Origin: Bacteroides congonensis | GTDB lineage: Bacteria > Bacteroidota > Bacteroidia > Bacteroidales > Bacteroidaceae | DNA length: 64,000 bases | Direction of reading: 5' to 3' | Assembly (NCBI RefSeq): GCF_900130125.1 | Contig: NZ_FQXY01000008.1 | Coordinates: 124,001 to 188,000 of the forward strand | Shown: one piece after another, positions 18,381 through 27,038 of the stretch | Layout of the letters: every line of letters begins with the position of its first letter | Numbering within the stretch: the stretch's first letter is position 1 | Made by a program: the position numbers and the translations under genes | The notes under the pieces: generated by a model | The model's database searches: none | Seen by the model: only the letters and a program-made list of their open reading frames with translations | What the model was told of the DNA's origin: nothing

Positions 18381-18462
18381 CTATAATATTTTTAATGGTT
18401 ATTTGTTCTCAGTCTGATTATAAGTATATTAGTCCCAAATTATTCACCTTTTAACGAACTCG

Positions 18463-20136
18463 ATGAAACAGATGTTACAAATATGTTGCAAAAATAACAA
18501 TATTTCCAAAGAATTCCCTATCGGAAGCTCACTTTTGGATATTTATTACGGTTTTAATCTTAATTTTCCTTATCAGGTGGTTAGCGCCAAGGTCAATAAC
18601 CGCTCTGAGGGACTTAATTTTAGGGTATATAACAATAAGGATATAGAGTTTTTGGACGTAAGGGATCAGTCTGGTATGCGTACCTATGTCCGTTCGCTCT
18701 GTTTTGTCTTGTTCAAGGCTGTCACGGAGTTGTATCCCGACGGAAAGTTATTCGTAGAACATCCCGTCTCCAAAGGATATTTCTGCAATTTGCGTATCGG
18801 GCGCCCCATCGAACTGGAAGATGTGAAACGCATCAAGCAGCGTATGCAGGAGATTATTGCCGAAAATATTCCTTATCACCGCATCGAGTGTCATACGGCG
18901 GAAGCTGTACGTGTATTCAGTGAACGGGGGATGAATGACAAAGTGCGGCTGCTCGAAACTTCCGGCTCCCTCTATACCTATTATTATACGTTGGGCGATA
19001 CGGTCGATTATTATTATGGTAATCTGCTGCCCAGTACCGGATATATTAAGTTGTTCGACATCGTGAAATATTACGATGGACTGCTTCTTCGGATTCCGAG
19101 CCGCGAGAATCCCGAAGTATTGGAAGATGTTGTGAAGCAGGAGAAGATGTTGGACGTCTTTAAGGAATATCTGAACTGGAGTTACATTATGGGACTCAAC
19201 AACGCCGGAGACTTTAACCTGGCTTGTGAAGAAGGGCACGCCACAGATTTGATTAATGTAGCCGAAGCCTTGCAGGAGAAGAAGATAGCCCAGATAGCCG
19301 ATACCATCTTCCACCGTGGAGAAAACGGCAACCGTGTGAAACTAGTCTTGATTGCCGGGCCCTCATCCTCGGGAAAAACTACTTTCAGCAAACGTCTCTC
19401 TATCCAGTTGATGACAAACGGCTTGAAACCCTATCCCATTTCTCTGGACAACTATTTCGTAGACCGTGAAGACACCCCTCTGGATGAAAACGGAAACTAC
19501 GATTATGAATCACTTTACGCTCTCGACCTGGATTTGTTCAACCGGCAATTGCAAGCCTTGCTGCGTGGTGAAGAAGTGGAGCTTCCACGTTTTAACTTCT
19601 CCCTTGGCAAGAAAGAGTATAAAGGTGACAAACTGAAAATAGAAGATAACACGATTCTAATTCTGGAAGGTATTCATGCCTTGAATCCGGAACTGACTCC
19701 CCATATTCCGGCTGAACGCAAGTTTAAGATTTACGTATCTGCACTGACTACCATTTCCCTGGACGACCATAACTGGATTCCGACCACTGATAACCGTCTG
19801 TTGCGCCGTATTATCCGCGACTTCAATTATCGTGGATATTCCGCCCGCGAAACCATTTCACGCTGGCCTAGTGTACGTGCCGGTGAAGACAAGTGGATAT
19901 TCCCTTACCAAGAGAATGCCGATGTCATGTTCAATTCGGCATTGCTTTTTGAGTTTGCCGTTCTTCGTCTGCATGCCGAACCTATTTTGATGGGAGTTCC
20001 GCGCAATTGTCCCGAATATTGTGAAGCCTACCGGTTGCTGAAATTCATTAAATATTTTGTTCCGGTACAGGATAAGGAAATTCCGCCGACTTCCCTGCTT
20101 CGCGAGTTTTTGGGTGGAAGTAGCTTTAAATATTAA
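18463..20136 (+). CDS. Nucleoside kinase with TGS and ThrRS-like N-terminal domains
   Basis: A 557-residue protein with three parts: an N-terminal TGS-like ubiquitin fold (residues 1-65), a segment like the threonyl-tRNA synthetase second additional domain (about 80-230, with VEHPVSKGYF), and a C-terminal uridine-kinase domain with the P-loop GPSSSGKTTFSK (about 292-303), ISLDNYFVDRE and ILEGIHALNP. Such proteins are common in Bacteroidetes and Firmicutes and are annotated as uridine kinase-like. The role of the tRNA-synthetase-like part is unknown. It is followed by its own terminator. Confidence 0.9.
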   Translation: MKQMLQICCKNNNISKEFPIGSSLLDIYYGFNLNFPYQVVSAKVNNRSEGLNFRVYNNKDIEFLDVRDQSGMRTYVRSLCFVLFKAVTELYPDGKLFVEHPVSKGYFCNLRIGRPIELEDVKRIKQRMQEIIAENIPYHRIECHTAEAVRVFSERGMNDKVRLLETSGSLYTYYYTLGDTVDYYYGNLLPSTGYIKLFDIVKYYDGLLLRIPSRENPEVLEDVVKQEKMLDVFKEYLNWSYIMGLNNAGDFNLACEEGHATDLINVAEALQEKKIAQIADTIFHRGENGNRVKLVLIAGPSSSGKTTFSKRLSIQLMTNGLKPYPISLDNYFVDREDTPLDENGNYDYESLYALDLDLFNRQLQALLRGEEVELPRFNFSLGKKEYKGDKLKIEDNTILILEGIHALNPELTPHIPAERKFKIYVSALTTISLDDHNWIPTTDNRLLRRIIRDFNYRGYSARETISRWPSVRAGEDKWIFPYQENADVMFNSALLFEFAVLRLHAEPILMGVPRNCPEYCEAYRLLKFIKYFVPVQDKEIPPTSLLREFLGGSSFKY

Positions 20137-20183
20137 GTAAAACTATAACTAAATTAAGTAGAACTATAATAAGAATATATTTG

Positions 20184-20221
20184 TCCTTGTGTTTTCTGCA
20201 ATGGGAACACAAGGATTTTTT
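20184..20221 (+). terminator. Intrinsic terminator after the nucleoside kinase
   Basis: Stem TCCTTGTGTT (20184-20193) with AACACAAGGA (20206-20215), followed by six T residues. Confidence 0.88.
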
Positions 20222-20341
20222 GTACTGTAAAAACACAAAAGAAATACAAAATAGATGATAATTAGATTCTATTTTCGAAAAAGAGCGGCTGAACGTTCTA
20301 TTAAACTTTAAAACATTGAACTTTTGCTTGTTTTATCCGTT

Positions 20342-20782
20342 ATGAATTTACATGCAACAATAAAGAGAGAGAATATGATTTTTTACAATAATCTTTTAGC
20401 AAAATGGTTCTTAGGAAAAGGGAAGAATAAGAGTCATTATTTTATGTTTAGTGGTTTTTTCTTTACCCGATATAAGTATTTGGAAATTTGGGAAGATATG
20501 GAACTACGGATTCATGCAAGGCAGTTTTGGGAATGTTTCCTTTTAACACTGTTTCCTGCCTTAGTCTTGTCATTAGTGTATTCATGGTGGTGGATGATAC
20601 TGCCTTTCATGACTTACCATGTGTTTTACTGGCTGGAAAAGTCATTCCGTCCTCATTCTGTTTTCGATTGGGAAGCGATAGAAAATTGTGGCGACTCACT
20701 TTATATAAGGAAAAGAAAATCGTATGCGTGGATGAAGTGGTACGGAAAGAAAACATTGCCTTTGTCCGATTGGGACGATTAA
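20342..20782 (+). CDS. Small hypothetical membrane protein
   Basis: A 146-residue protein from the ATG at 20342; an in-frame ATG at 20375 is also possible. Two closely spaced hydrophobic stretches in the middle (CFLLTLFPALVLSLVYSWWW and the following MILPFMTYHVFYW) suggest a hairpin membrane anchor, with a basic, aromatic-rich C-terminal tail (RKRKSYAWMKWYG). A 28-bp A/T-rich leader lies upstream. No family was recognised. It is flanked by a terminator on one side and a palindromic repeat on the other, so it is probably monocistronic. Confidence 0.62.
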   Translation: MNLHATIKRENMIFYNNLLAKWFLGKGKNKSHYFMFSGFFFTRYKYLEIWEDMELRIHARQFWECFLLTLFPALVLSLVYSWWWMILPFMTYHVFYWLEKSFRPHSVFDWEAIENCGDSLYIRKRKSYAWMKWYGKKTLPLSDWDD

Positions 20783-20836
20783 AAAATAAGTAAGACGATT
20801 GGAATTAAAGATTGTCGAGACTTCTTAGGATTTTTC

Positions 20837-20909
20837 TTAGGCACGGATTACACGGATAACACGGTTTTTAATGAATTGGAACCGTGAAATCCGTGTAATC
20901 CGTGCCTAA
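20837..20909. repeat. Intergenic inverted repeat with the TTAGGCACGGATTACACGG motif
   Basis: Arms of 30 bp (20837-20866 with 20880-20909) pair with two mismatches around a 13-nt loop. It sits between convergent genes and may act as a bidirectional terminator. A half-copy of the outer motif (GTAATCCGTGCCTAA) recurs at 58594-58609, and a degenerate AATCTGTGTAATCTCTGGTT lies near 23710, so this is a dispersed repeat. Confidence 0.85.
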
Positions 20910-20948
20910 AAATATTATTATGGCTGGCTGATTTTTATTTTTAAGACT

Positions 20949-22268
20949 TTATTTCAAATGCTTCTTTATCCAAAGCAAATGCCCGTATTCAGTATCACTT
21001 GAAGTCCAATGCTCGTTAATCGGAGTAATCAATGCCTCTTTCGGACAGTTCAATGCATTATATACAATATAACTGGTTGTCGGCGGGCATACATCATCGT
21101 TGAATCCCCATGTCATGTAAGTGTCCGCTTTGATTAGTTTTGCGAAGTTCACTACATCGTAATAAGCCATTGTCTTTATCTTTTCAGGCGTATCCATGCC
21201 TGTTGCTCTTCTGAAAAAGTGCGGATAACCGCCGGCACGTCCGGCCTTGTATCCCGCCATGTCACTTAATGCAGGATGGTTGGCAACGCAAGCGGTGACA
21301 CGCTGGTCAAGTCCGGCAGTGATTAACGCTAATGCACCGCCCTGGCTGCCACCTTGGACAATCACATTCTTGCCGTCCCATTCAGGCAGGGAAGTCAGCA
21401 AGTCAATGCTGCGGACGCAAGCCAGATATACCCGTTTCATATAATAATTGTCAGGGTTGTCCAGGCCGTTGGTTAAATAACCGTTCTCCCTGCCGTTGAA
21501 CGCGTTGCTGATTTCTTTAAATTCCTGTTCACTCATTTCCGGATTAAGACCATGTATCTCAATTTCAAAGCGGATGCAGCCTTGTTCCGCATAATATTTA
21601 TGGCGCATCGGGTCTTTAATCGTTTTGATGCCCGCTCCCGGAGGACACAATACCACAGGAAATTTTCCTTCTTTCTTGGGATAGAATAAATAACCATAGA
21701 CGCATTGACCGCCTTTATTCAGTTGTAATTTCACGAGATAACAATCTATTTTGTCCGTAGAATACTTTTCTACGTGCTCTTTGGTGTAAGTCAGCGGAAA
21801 CTCTTTTTGCTCTGCTTTGGCCTTTTCCCAAAAATCGTTGAAATCGGCGGGCATGGTCGTATAGGGCTTCAGCTTTTCCGGTGAGAAACCTACTTTTACA
21901 TGATGCGAATATGTTTTTCCGTCTACTGTTGTTTTCAGGCGGCAATCGCGGAATCCGGGTTCTTTCATTGTGCCGATGGGTATTACGGCCCTGCCGTTTT
22001 TAAGCGTAACACTTCCCTTTGTATCGGCCGGCATCAAATCCCCGCCTGTTTCATAGTTGACAACTACGTTATCTCCGGGGATACCATATTTATAGAATTG
22101 TACTTCCACGGTCGCTTTTTCTCCTGTCTTATAAATCCAGTCGGCATGGTTGGGAACGGTAACCCAAAGTACATCGCTTCTATAAGGATAGTTTTCGGCT
22201 ACGGCAGATAGCAAGGTTACCAACAACAGACATACGGATAAGAATAGTTTCTTCATGGTGCTGTTCAT
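20949..22268 (-). CDS. Secreted acetylxylan esterase / cephalosporin-C deacetylase family hydrolase
   Basis: A 439-residue alpha/beta hydrolase. A signal peptide (KKLFLSVCLLLVTLLSAVAE) precedes an Ig-like domain of about 120 residues and an AXE1-type hydrolase domain with nucleophile VQGGSQGGAL (Ser), WGFNDDVCPP (Asp) and NEHW (His). The AXE1 family deacetylates xylan or other acetylated saccharides; the true substrate is unknown. The start at 22268 overlaps the upstream gene's stop as ATGA, which favours it over the ATG at 22256. No polysaccharide-utilisation genes adjoin. Confidence 0.87.
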   Translation of the reverse strand: MNSTMKKLFLSVCLLLVTLLSAVAENYPYRSDVLWVTVPNHADWIYKTGEKATVEVQFYKYGIPGDNVVVNYETGGDLMPADTKGSVTLKNGRAVIPIGTMKEPGFRDCRLKTTVDGKTYSHHVKVGFSPEKLKPYTTMPADFNDFWEKAKAEQKEFPLTYTKEHVEKYSTDKIDCYLVKLQLNKGGQCVYGYLFYPKKEGKFPVVLCPPGAGIKTIKDPMRHKYYAEQGCIRFEIEIHGLNPEMSEQEFKEISNAFNGRENGYLTNGLDNPDNYYMKRVYLACVRSIDLLTSLPEWDGKNVIVQGGSQGGALALITAGLDQRVTACVANHPALSDMAGYKAGRAGGYPHFFRRATGMDTPEKIKTMAYYDVVNFAKLIKADTYMTWGFNDDVCPPTTSYIVYNALNCPKEALITPINEHWTSSDTEYGHLLWIKKHLK

Positions 22269-23638
22269 CTTAAGGCTTCCACTTCTTCCGGAGTCAAAGG
22301 TATTTTCTTACCCAGTCTGCGAGCTCCGGTTTCAGTAATCAGATAATCTTCTTCATTGCGGATGCCGCCGAAATCTTTGTAAGTCTCCACCACATCGTAA
22401 TTGATGAAATCGGTAAACTTCTTTTCCGCTTTCCACATATCAATCAGTTCGGGAATAAAGTAAATTCCCGGTTCTACGGTATGCACAAATCCCGGTTCCA
22501 ATGGAATGGCAAGACGCTGTGACTTGCGACCGAACTGCGTACTCTTCGGCTGACCGTTATATCCTACCCATATCTCTCCCAGGTTCTCCATATCATGCAC
22601 GTCCAGTCCCATCATATGACCTAATCCATGCGGATAGAACAAGGCGTGAGCGCCTTCGCGAACCGCGCTCTCCGCATCTCCTTTCATCAATCCAAGCGCC
22701 TTCATTCCCTCTACCATCACACGGGCGGACAATTCATAAACTTCCATATAAGGAATCCCCGGACGGAGAGCTTTCACCGATTCCAGATGCATCGCATTCT
22801 GAATTTCATAAACTTCACGCTGCCGGGTAGTAAATTTCTTATCGGCAGGAACCGTAGACGACATATCACCTGCATAACCCGATTCGACTTCCGCACCGGC
22901 ATCAATCAGGAACAAGTCACCCGGTTTCACTTTATTTCCATGATAATGGTTGTGCAATGTCTGTCCGTTGATTGTTGCAATTGTGGCAAAAGAGAGCTGG
23001 CAGTTGTTAGCTTCCGCCACCCGGTTCATTTCCGCTACTATTTCATATTCATACATCCCCGGGCGAAGCACCTTCATGGCAGTGATATGCATATCGGCAG
23101 TCACGTCGCAAGCCTTTTCTATCTCTACGATTTCTTCTGCCGATTTATAATTACGTTGAGCAATGACAGCGCGAATAAAAGGAACAGACCCCTCCTGACG
23201 CGCAGGCGGAACACCCAGCCAATCCATCAGTTTCAATTTATGTTCGGGACGGTAAGGCGGCAGATAATGAACTGCTTTTCCTTTCTGCACGCACTTGTGA
23301 AGATAACTTACAATTTCAGCGGACGGCATTAAATCAGCCACGCCTACACGTTCGCACTTGTCACGCAACGTCGGCTGAGAACCCATCCACACGATAGCGT
23401 CAATCGAAAGCTCGTCGCCGAAAATAATTTCCTTGTCTTCGTCAATATCTATGATTGCCGAAAGTCCGGCGCAAGAAAGCCCGAAGTAATAAAGAAATGT
23501 TGAATCCTGCCGATAACGGAACGTGTTATCCTCGTAATTCAGTCCGCACTCGTCATTTCCAAGAAATAACAATACTCCAGAGCCTATATTCTTTTTCAGC
23601 AGGGCTCTCCGCTGCATATACGTTTCTTTGGCAAACAT
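22265..23638 (-). CDS. Xaa-Pro aminopeptidase (M24B)
   Basis: A 457-residue aminopeptidase P family enzyme that removes N-terminal residues preceding proline. The N-terminal creatinase-like domain (residues 1-150) includes GVLLFLGNDE. The pita-bread domain carries the five metal ligands: LIDAGAE and AGDMSST (Asp, Asp), HGLGHMMGLDVHD (His), TVEPGIY (Glu) and RNEEDYLIT (Glu). No signal peptide, so cytoplasmic. The stop overlaps the start of the esterase gene by 4 bp (ATGA), implying translational coupling of the two. Confidence 0.93.
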   Translation of the reverse strand: MFAKETYMQRRALLKKNIGSGVLLFLGNDECGLNYEDNTFRYRQDSTFLYYFGLSCAGLSAIIDIDEDKEIIFGDELSIDAIVWMGSQPTLRDKCERVGVADLMPSAEIVSYLHKCVQKGKAVHYLPPYRPEHKLKLMDWLGVPPARQEGSVPFIRAVIAQRNYKSAEEIVEIEKACDVTADMHITAMKVLRPGMYEYEIVAEMNRVAEANNCQLSFATIATINGQTLHNHYHGNKVKPGDLFLIDAGAEVESGYAGDMSSTVPADKKFTTRQREVYEIQNAMHLESVKALRPGIPYMEVYELSARVMVEGMKALGLMKGDAESAVREGAHALFYPHGLGHMMGLDVHDMENLGEIWVGYNGQPKSTQFGRKSQRLAIPLEPGFVHTVEPGIYFIPELIDMWKAEKKFTDFINYDVVETYKDFGGIRNEEDYLITETGARRLGKKIPLTPEEVEALR

Positions 23639-23665
23639 ATGGTTCTATTTTTTAAGTTCGTGCAA

Positions 23666-23673
23666 CAAAGATA
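23666..23673 (-). promoter_or_regulatory. -7 box for the Xaa-Pro aminopeptidase operon
   Basis: The minus strand reads TATCTTTG (TAnnTTTG), 28 bp upstream of the start codon at 23638. Confidence 0.6.
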
Positions 23674-23737
23674 ACGAATTTTGTGTTATAGGATTAAAAA
23701 TAATCCCCTTAATCTGTGTAATCTCTGGTTAAAAAGT

Positions 23738-23745
23738 TACTTTTG
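23738..23745 (+). promoter_or_regulatory. -7 box for the rpoN operon
   Basis: TACTTTTG matches TAnnTTTG, 31 bp upstream of the rpoN start at 23777. Confidence 0.6.
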
Positions 23746-23776
23746 TAGCGAGAAACGATAGAAAGCAAAAACGAAT

Positions 23777-25261
23777 ATGGCACAAGGTTCCCGTCAAATA
23801 CAATCTCAGGCGCAACAGCAGATACAGACGCTATCGCCCCAGCAGATTCTCGTCGTGAAATTGTTGGAGCTTCCCGCAGTAGAGCTGGAAGACCGTATTC
23901 ATGCCGAACTGCTTGAAAATCCGGCTCTTGAAGAAGGCAAAGAAGATAATGCCGCCGATGAATATACCGATGCCGACAGCGCGGAAGACGGCATGGAGAA
24001 TGATGCCAATGACTATGATTCTTTAGGTGACTATCTCACCGAAGACGATATTCCCGATTATAAACTGCAAGAGAATAACCGCTCGAAAGACGAGCAGGCG
24101 GAAGATATACCCTTCTCCGACACCACTTCCTTTTATGAAATATTGAAAGAGCAACTCCGTGAACGGAATTTGACAGAACATCAATGCGACCTGGTAGAAT
24201 ACCTGATTGGATCATTGGATGACGACGGCTTGCTCCGTAAATCTCTGGAAAGCATCTGTGACGAACTGGCCATTTATGCCGGTATAGAATCCACTGAAGA
24301 AGAGCTCGAAGAAGCATTGTGCATCTTGCAGGACTTTGACCCGGCAGGTATCGGCGCCCGTAGCCTTCAGGAATGTCTGTTGATACAGATTGACCGGAAG
24401 AAAGAGGCGGAAAGAACTCCCGATCCCATACTCGACCTCGAAGAACGCATCGTCCGTGACTGCTACGAAGAGTTCACCCGCAAACATTGGGAGAAAATCA
24501 TAAAGAAACTGGATGTTGACGAAGAAACATTCAATGAAGCCATCTGCGAAATCACCAGACTGAATCCCCGTCCCGGTGCTTCTTTGGGCGAAACCATCGG
24601 CAGAAATCTTCAGCAGATAATTCCCGACTTTATCGTAGAAACCTATGATGACGGAACGATCAATATAAGTCTCAATAACCGCAACGTCCCCGAACTCCGC
24701 ATGAGCCGTGACTTTACGGAAATGGTGGAAGAACATACCAGGAATAAAGCCAACCAGTCCAAAGAATCCAAGGAAGCGATGATGTTCCTGAAGCAGAAAA
24801 TGGACGCGGCACAAGGATTCATCGACGCTGTCAAGCAACGTCAGAATACGCTGATGACCACCATGCAGGCAATCATCGACCTGCAACGGCCGTTTTTCAT
24901 CGACGGAGACGAGTCGCTGTTGAAGCCAATGATTCTGAAAGACGTAGCCGAACGTACCGGACTGGATATATCAACCATCTCCCGTGTCAGCAACAGCAAA
25001 TATGTGCAGACGAATTACGGCATCTATCCGCTTAAATTCTTTTTCAGCGACGGATATACCACGGAAGACGGAGAAGAAATGTCCGTCCGCGAAATCCGTA
25101 AGATTCTGAAAGAATGTATCGACGGCGAGGACAAGAAGAAGCCGCTGACCGATGATGAACTGGCAGAAATCCTGAAAGAAAAAGGATACCCCATTGCCCG
25201 CCGGACAGTAGCCAAATACCGCCAACAACTGAATATACCGGTGGCGCGGCTTCGGAAATAG
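23777..25261 (+). CDS. rpoN: RNA polymerase sigma-54 factor
   Basis: A 494-residue sigma-54. Region I is Gln- and Leu-rich (QQQIQTLSPQQILVVKLLEL), region II is strongly acidic (about residues 50-105), followed by the core-binding domain and a HTH-containing DNA-binding domain (RTGLDISTISRVSNSKYV). The C-terminus has the RpoN box ARRTVAKYRQQ. It directs transcription at -24/-12 promoters with activators of the NtrC type, one of which starts at 63180. It is the first gene of a run rpoN - PAP2-like - gcvH - purE - ispG. Confidence 0.97.
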   Translation: MAQGSRQIQSQAQQQIQTLSPQQILVVKLLELPAVELEDRIHAELLENPALEEGKEDNAADEYTDADSAEDGMENDANDYDSLGDYLTEDDIPDYKLQENNRSKDEQAEDIPFSDTTSFYEILKEQLRERNLTEHQCDLVEYLIGSLDDDGLLRKSLESICDELAIYAGIESTEEELEEALCILQDFDPAGIGARSLQECLLIQIDRKKEAERTPDPILDLEERIVRDCYEEFTRKHWEKIIKKLDVDEETFNEAICEITRLNPRPGASLGETIGRNLQQIIPDFIVETYDDGTINISLNNRNVPELRMSRDFTEMVEEHTRNKANQSKESKEAMMFLKQKMDAAQGFIDAVKQRQNTLMTTMQAIIDLQRPFFIDGDESLLKPMILKDVAERTGLDISTISRVSNSKYVQTNYGIYPLKFFFSDGYTTEDGEEMSVREIRKILKECIDGEDKKKPLTDDELAEILKEKGYPIARRTVAKYRQQLNIPVARLRK

Positions 25262-25346
25262 CGGCTTAGGAAATAAGAATGGACAATTGATATTATAAGG
25301 AACGAGAGTTATAATTTGCAATTAATAATCAGTAATTAAAAAAGAA

Positions 25347-26018
25347 GTGGACAGAGAAAGAGAGCATATCATAGCGGATAAGTCAATGTTGCAGGTGGCG
25401 AGGGTCACTTCGATATTGTTTACCCCATTTTCTATTCCGTTTTTGTCGTTTCTGGTGTTATTCCTGTTTTCTTATCTGCGCATCATGCCGATGGTGTATA
25501 AGTTGATTGTATTGGGAATCGTTTACTGCTTCACCATACTGACACCTACCATCACCATTTTCCTGTTTCGCAAGATAAATGGTTTTGACCGCCAGGAATT
25601 GAGCGAACGTAAGAAACGCTATATACCTATCCTGCTGACTATCATCTCCTATGTATTCTGCCTGTTGATGATGCGCAAACTGAATATACCCTGGTATATG
25701 ACGGGCATTATCCTCGCTTCTCTGGTGGTATCTGTCATTTGCATTGCAGTCAATCTGAAATGGAAACTGAGCGAACATATGGCCGGAATGGGTGGAGTGA
25801 TAGGAGGACTGGTTTCTTTCAGTGCCCTGTTCGGTTATAATCCGGTAGGCTGGTTATGCCTGTTTATCCTGATAGCCGGCATACTCGGTTCAGCCCGTAT
25901 CATCTTGGGACATCATACGTTGGGTGAGGTGCTTTCCGGCTTTGCTGTCGGTCTGGTATGCGCCCTTCTGGTGCTTCATCCGATGAGTAATTTCTTATTT
26001 CGAATATTTTTGTTTTAA
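25347..26018 (+). CDS. PAP2-like integral membrane protein
   Basis: A 223-residue protein with about six hydrophobic segments. The C-terminal GSARIILGHHTLGEVLSGF resembles the last motif of membrane PAP2 phosphatases (SR-x5-H-x3-D), with Glu in place of Asp. The earlier PAP2 motif is not clearly present, so catalysis is doubtful. The apparent start is GTG at 25347; an in-frame ATG at 25386 just before the first helix is an alternative. It lies between rpoN and gcvH on the same strand. Confidence 0.75.
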   Translation: MDREREHIIADKSMLQVARVTSILFTPFSIPFLSFLVLFLFSYLRIMPMVYKLIVLGIVYCFTILTPTITIFLFRKINGFDRQELSERKKRYIPILLTIISYVFCLLMMRKLNIPWYMTGIILASLVVSVICIAVNLKWKLSEHMAGMGGVIGGLVSFSALFGYNPVGWLCLFILIAGILGSARIILGHHTLGEVLSGFAVGLVCALLVLHPMSNFLFRIFLF

Positions 26019-26047
26019 AACAGTATAAATCCTAAAAACTAATTATT

Positions 26048-26428
26048 ATGGACTTTCCACAGAATTTGAAGTACACGAACGAACACGAATGGATTCGCGT
26101 TGAAGGAGACATTGCTTATGTTGGTATCACAGACTACGCTCAAGAGCAGCTAGGGGATATTGTATTCGTAGATATACCTACTGTCGGTGAAGCGCTGGAA
26201 GCCGGCGAAGTTTTCGGAACCATCGAAGTAGTAAAAACCATTTCCGACCTTTTCCTGCCGGTAGCGGGTGAAGTAATGGAACAAAACGAAACGCTGGAAG
26301 AAAATCCGGAGCTGGTGAACAAGGATCCTTATGGCGAAGGCTGGCTGATTAAAATGAAGCCGGCAAACCTGAAAGACGTAGAAGACTTGCTGGATGCCGA
26401 AGGGTATAAAGAAGTGATTAACGGATGA
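26048..26428 (+). CDS. gcvH: Glycine cleavage system H protein
   Basis: A 126-residue lipoyl carrier protein. The lipoylation site is Lys in GTIEVVKTISDLF (about residue 63), preceded by QLGDIVFVD and followed by NKDPYGEGWL, all diagnostic. It shuttles the aminomethyl group between the P, T and L proteins of glycine cleavage. gcvP and gcvT are not in the window; the gene lies in the rpoN-ispG cluster, 29 bp after the PAP2-like gene. Confidence 0.97.
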   Translation: MDFPQNLKYTNEHEWIRVEGDIAYVGITDYAQEQLGDIVFVDIPTVGEALEAGEVFGTIEVVKTISDLFLPVAGEVMEQNETLEENPELVNKDPYGEGWLIKMKPANLKDVEDLLDAEGYKEVING

Positions 26429-26528
26429 GTGATTAGTGATTAGTAGCTGCGCTGTGGCTGCTAATCGCTGAGTAAAATCATGCACGTTATCTAAATATAT
26501 TAATCGCTAAAAAACTAATCATTAAGAA

Positions 26529-27038
26529 ATGACTCCAATTGTAAGTATCATCATGGGCAGTACGTCCGACCTTCCCGTAATGGAGAAGGCTGCGCAACTG
26601 CTGAATGATATGCATGTACCGTTCGAAATGAACGCACTTTCTGCTCACCGCACGCCCGAGGCTGTGGAAGAGTTTGCCAAGAATGCCCGCAACCGTGGCA
26701 TCAAAGTGATTATCGCTGCTGCCGGAATGGCTGCCGCCCTTCCCGGTGTAATTGCGGCCAACACTACGCTTCCCGTCATCGGAGTACCCGTAAAAGGTTC
26801 CGTTCTCGATGGTGTAGACGCCCTTTACTCTATCATTCAGATGCCTCCGGGCATTCCCGTAGCCACCGTTGCCATCAACGGCGCGATGAATGCGGCTATC
26901 CTGGCTATCCAGATGCTTGCATTGAGTGACGAGAAGTTGGCCGAAGCTTTTGCTGCTTACAAAGAAGGACTGAAAAAGAAAATCGTAAAAGCAAACGAAG
27001 AACTGAAAGAAGTGAAGTTTGAATATAAAACGAACTAA
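26529..27038 (+). CDS. purE: 5-(carboxyamino)imidazole ribonucleotide mutase
   Basis: A 169-residue class I PurE, which converts N5-CAIR to CAIR in purine synthesis. Key motifs are IIMGSTSDLPVM (phosphate and substrate loop), SAHRTPE (catalytic His) and AAAGMAAALPGV, then PVIGVPV. No purK is nearby. Its stop overlaps the ispG start by one base (TAATG), which suggests coupled translation. Confidence 0.97.
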   Translation: MTPIVSIIMGSTSDLPVMEKAAQLLNDMHVPFEMNALSAHRTPEAVEEFAKNARNRGIKVIIAAAGMAAALPGVIAANTTLPVIGVPVKGSVLDGVDALYSIIQMPPGIPVATVAINGAMNAAILAIQMLALSDEKLAEAFAAYKEGLKKKIVKANEELKEVKFEYKTN

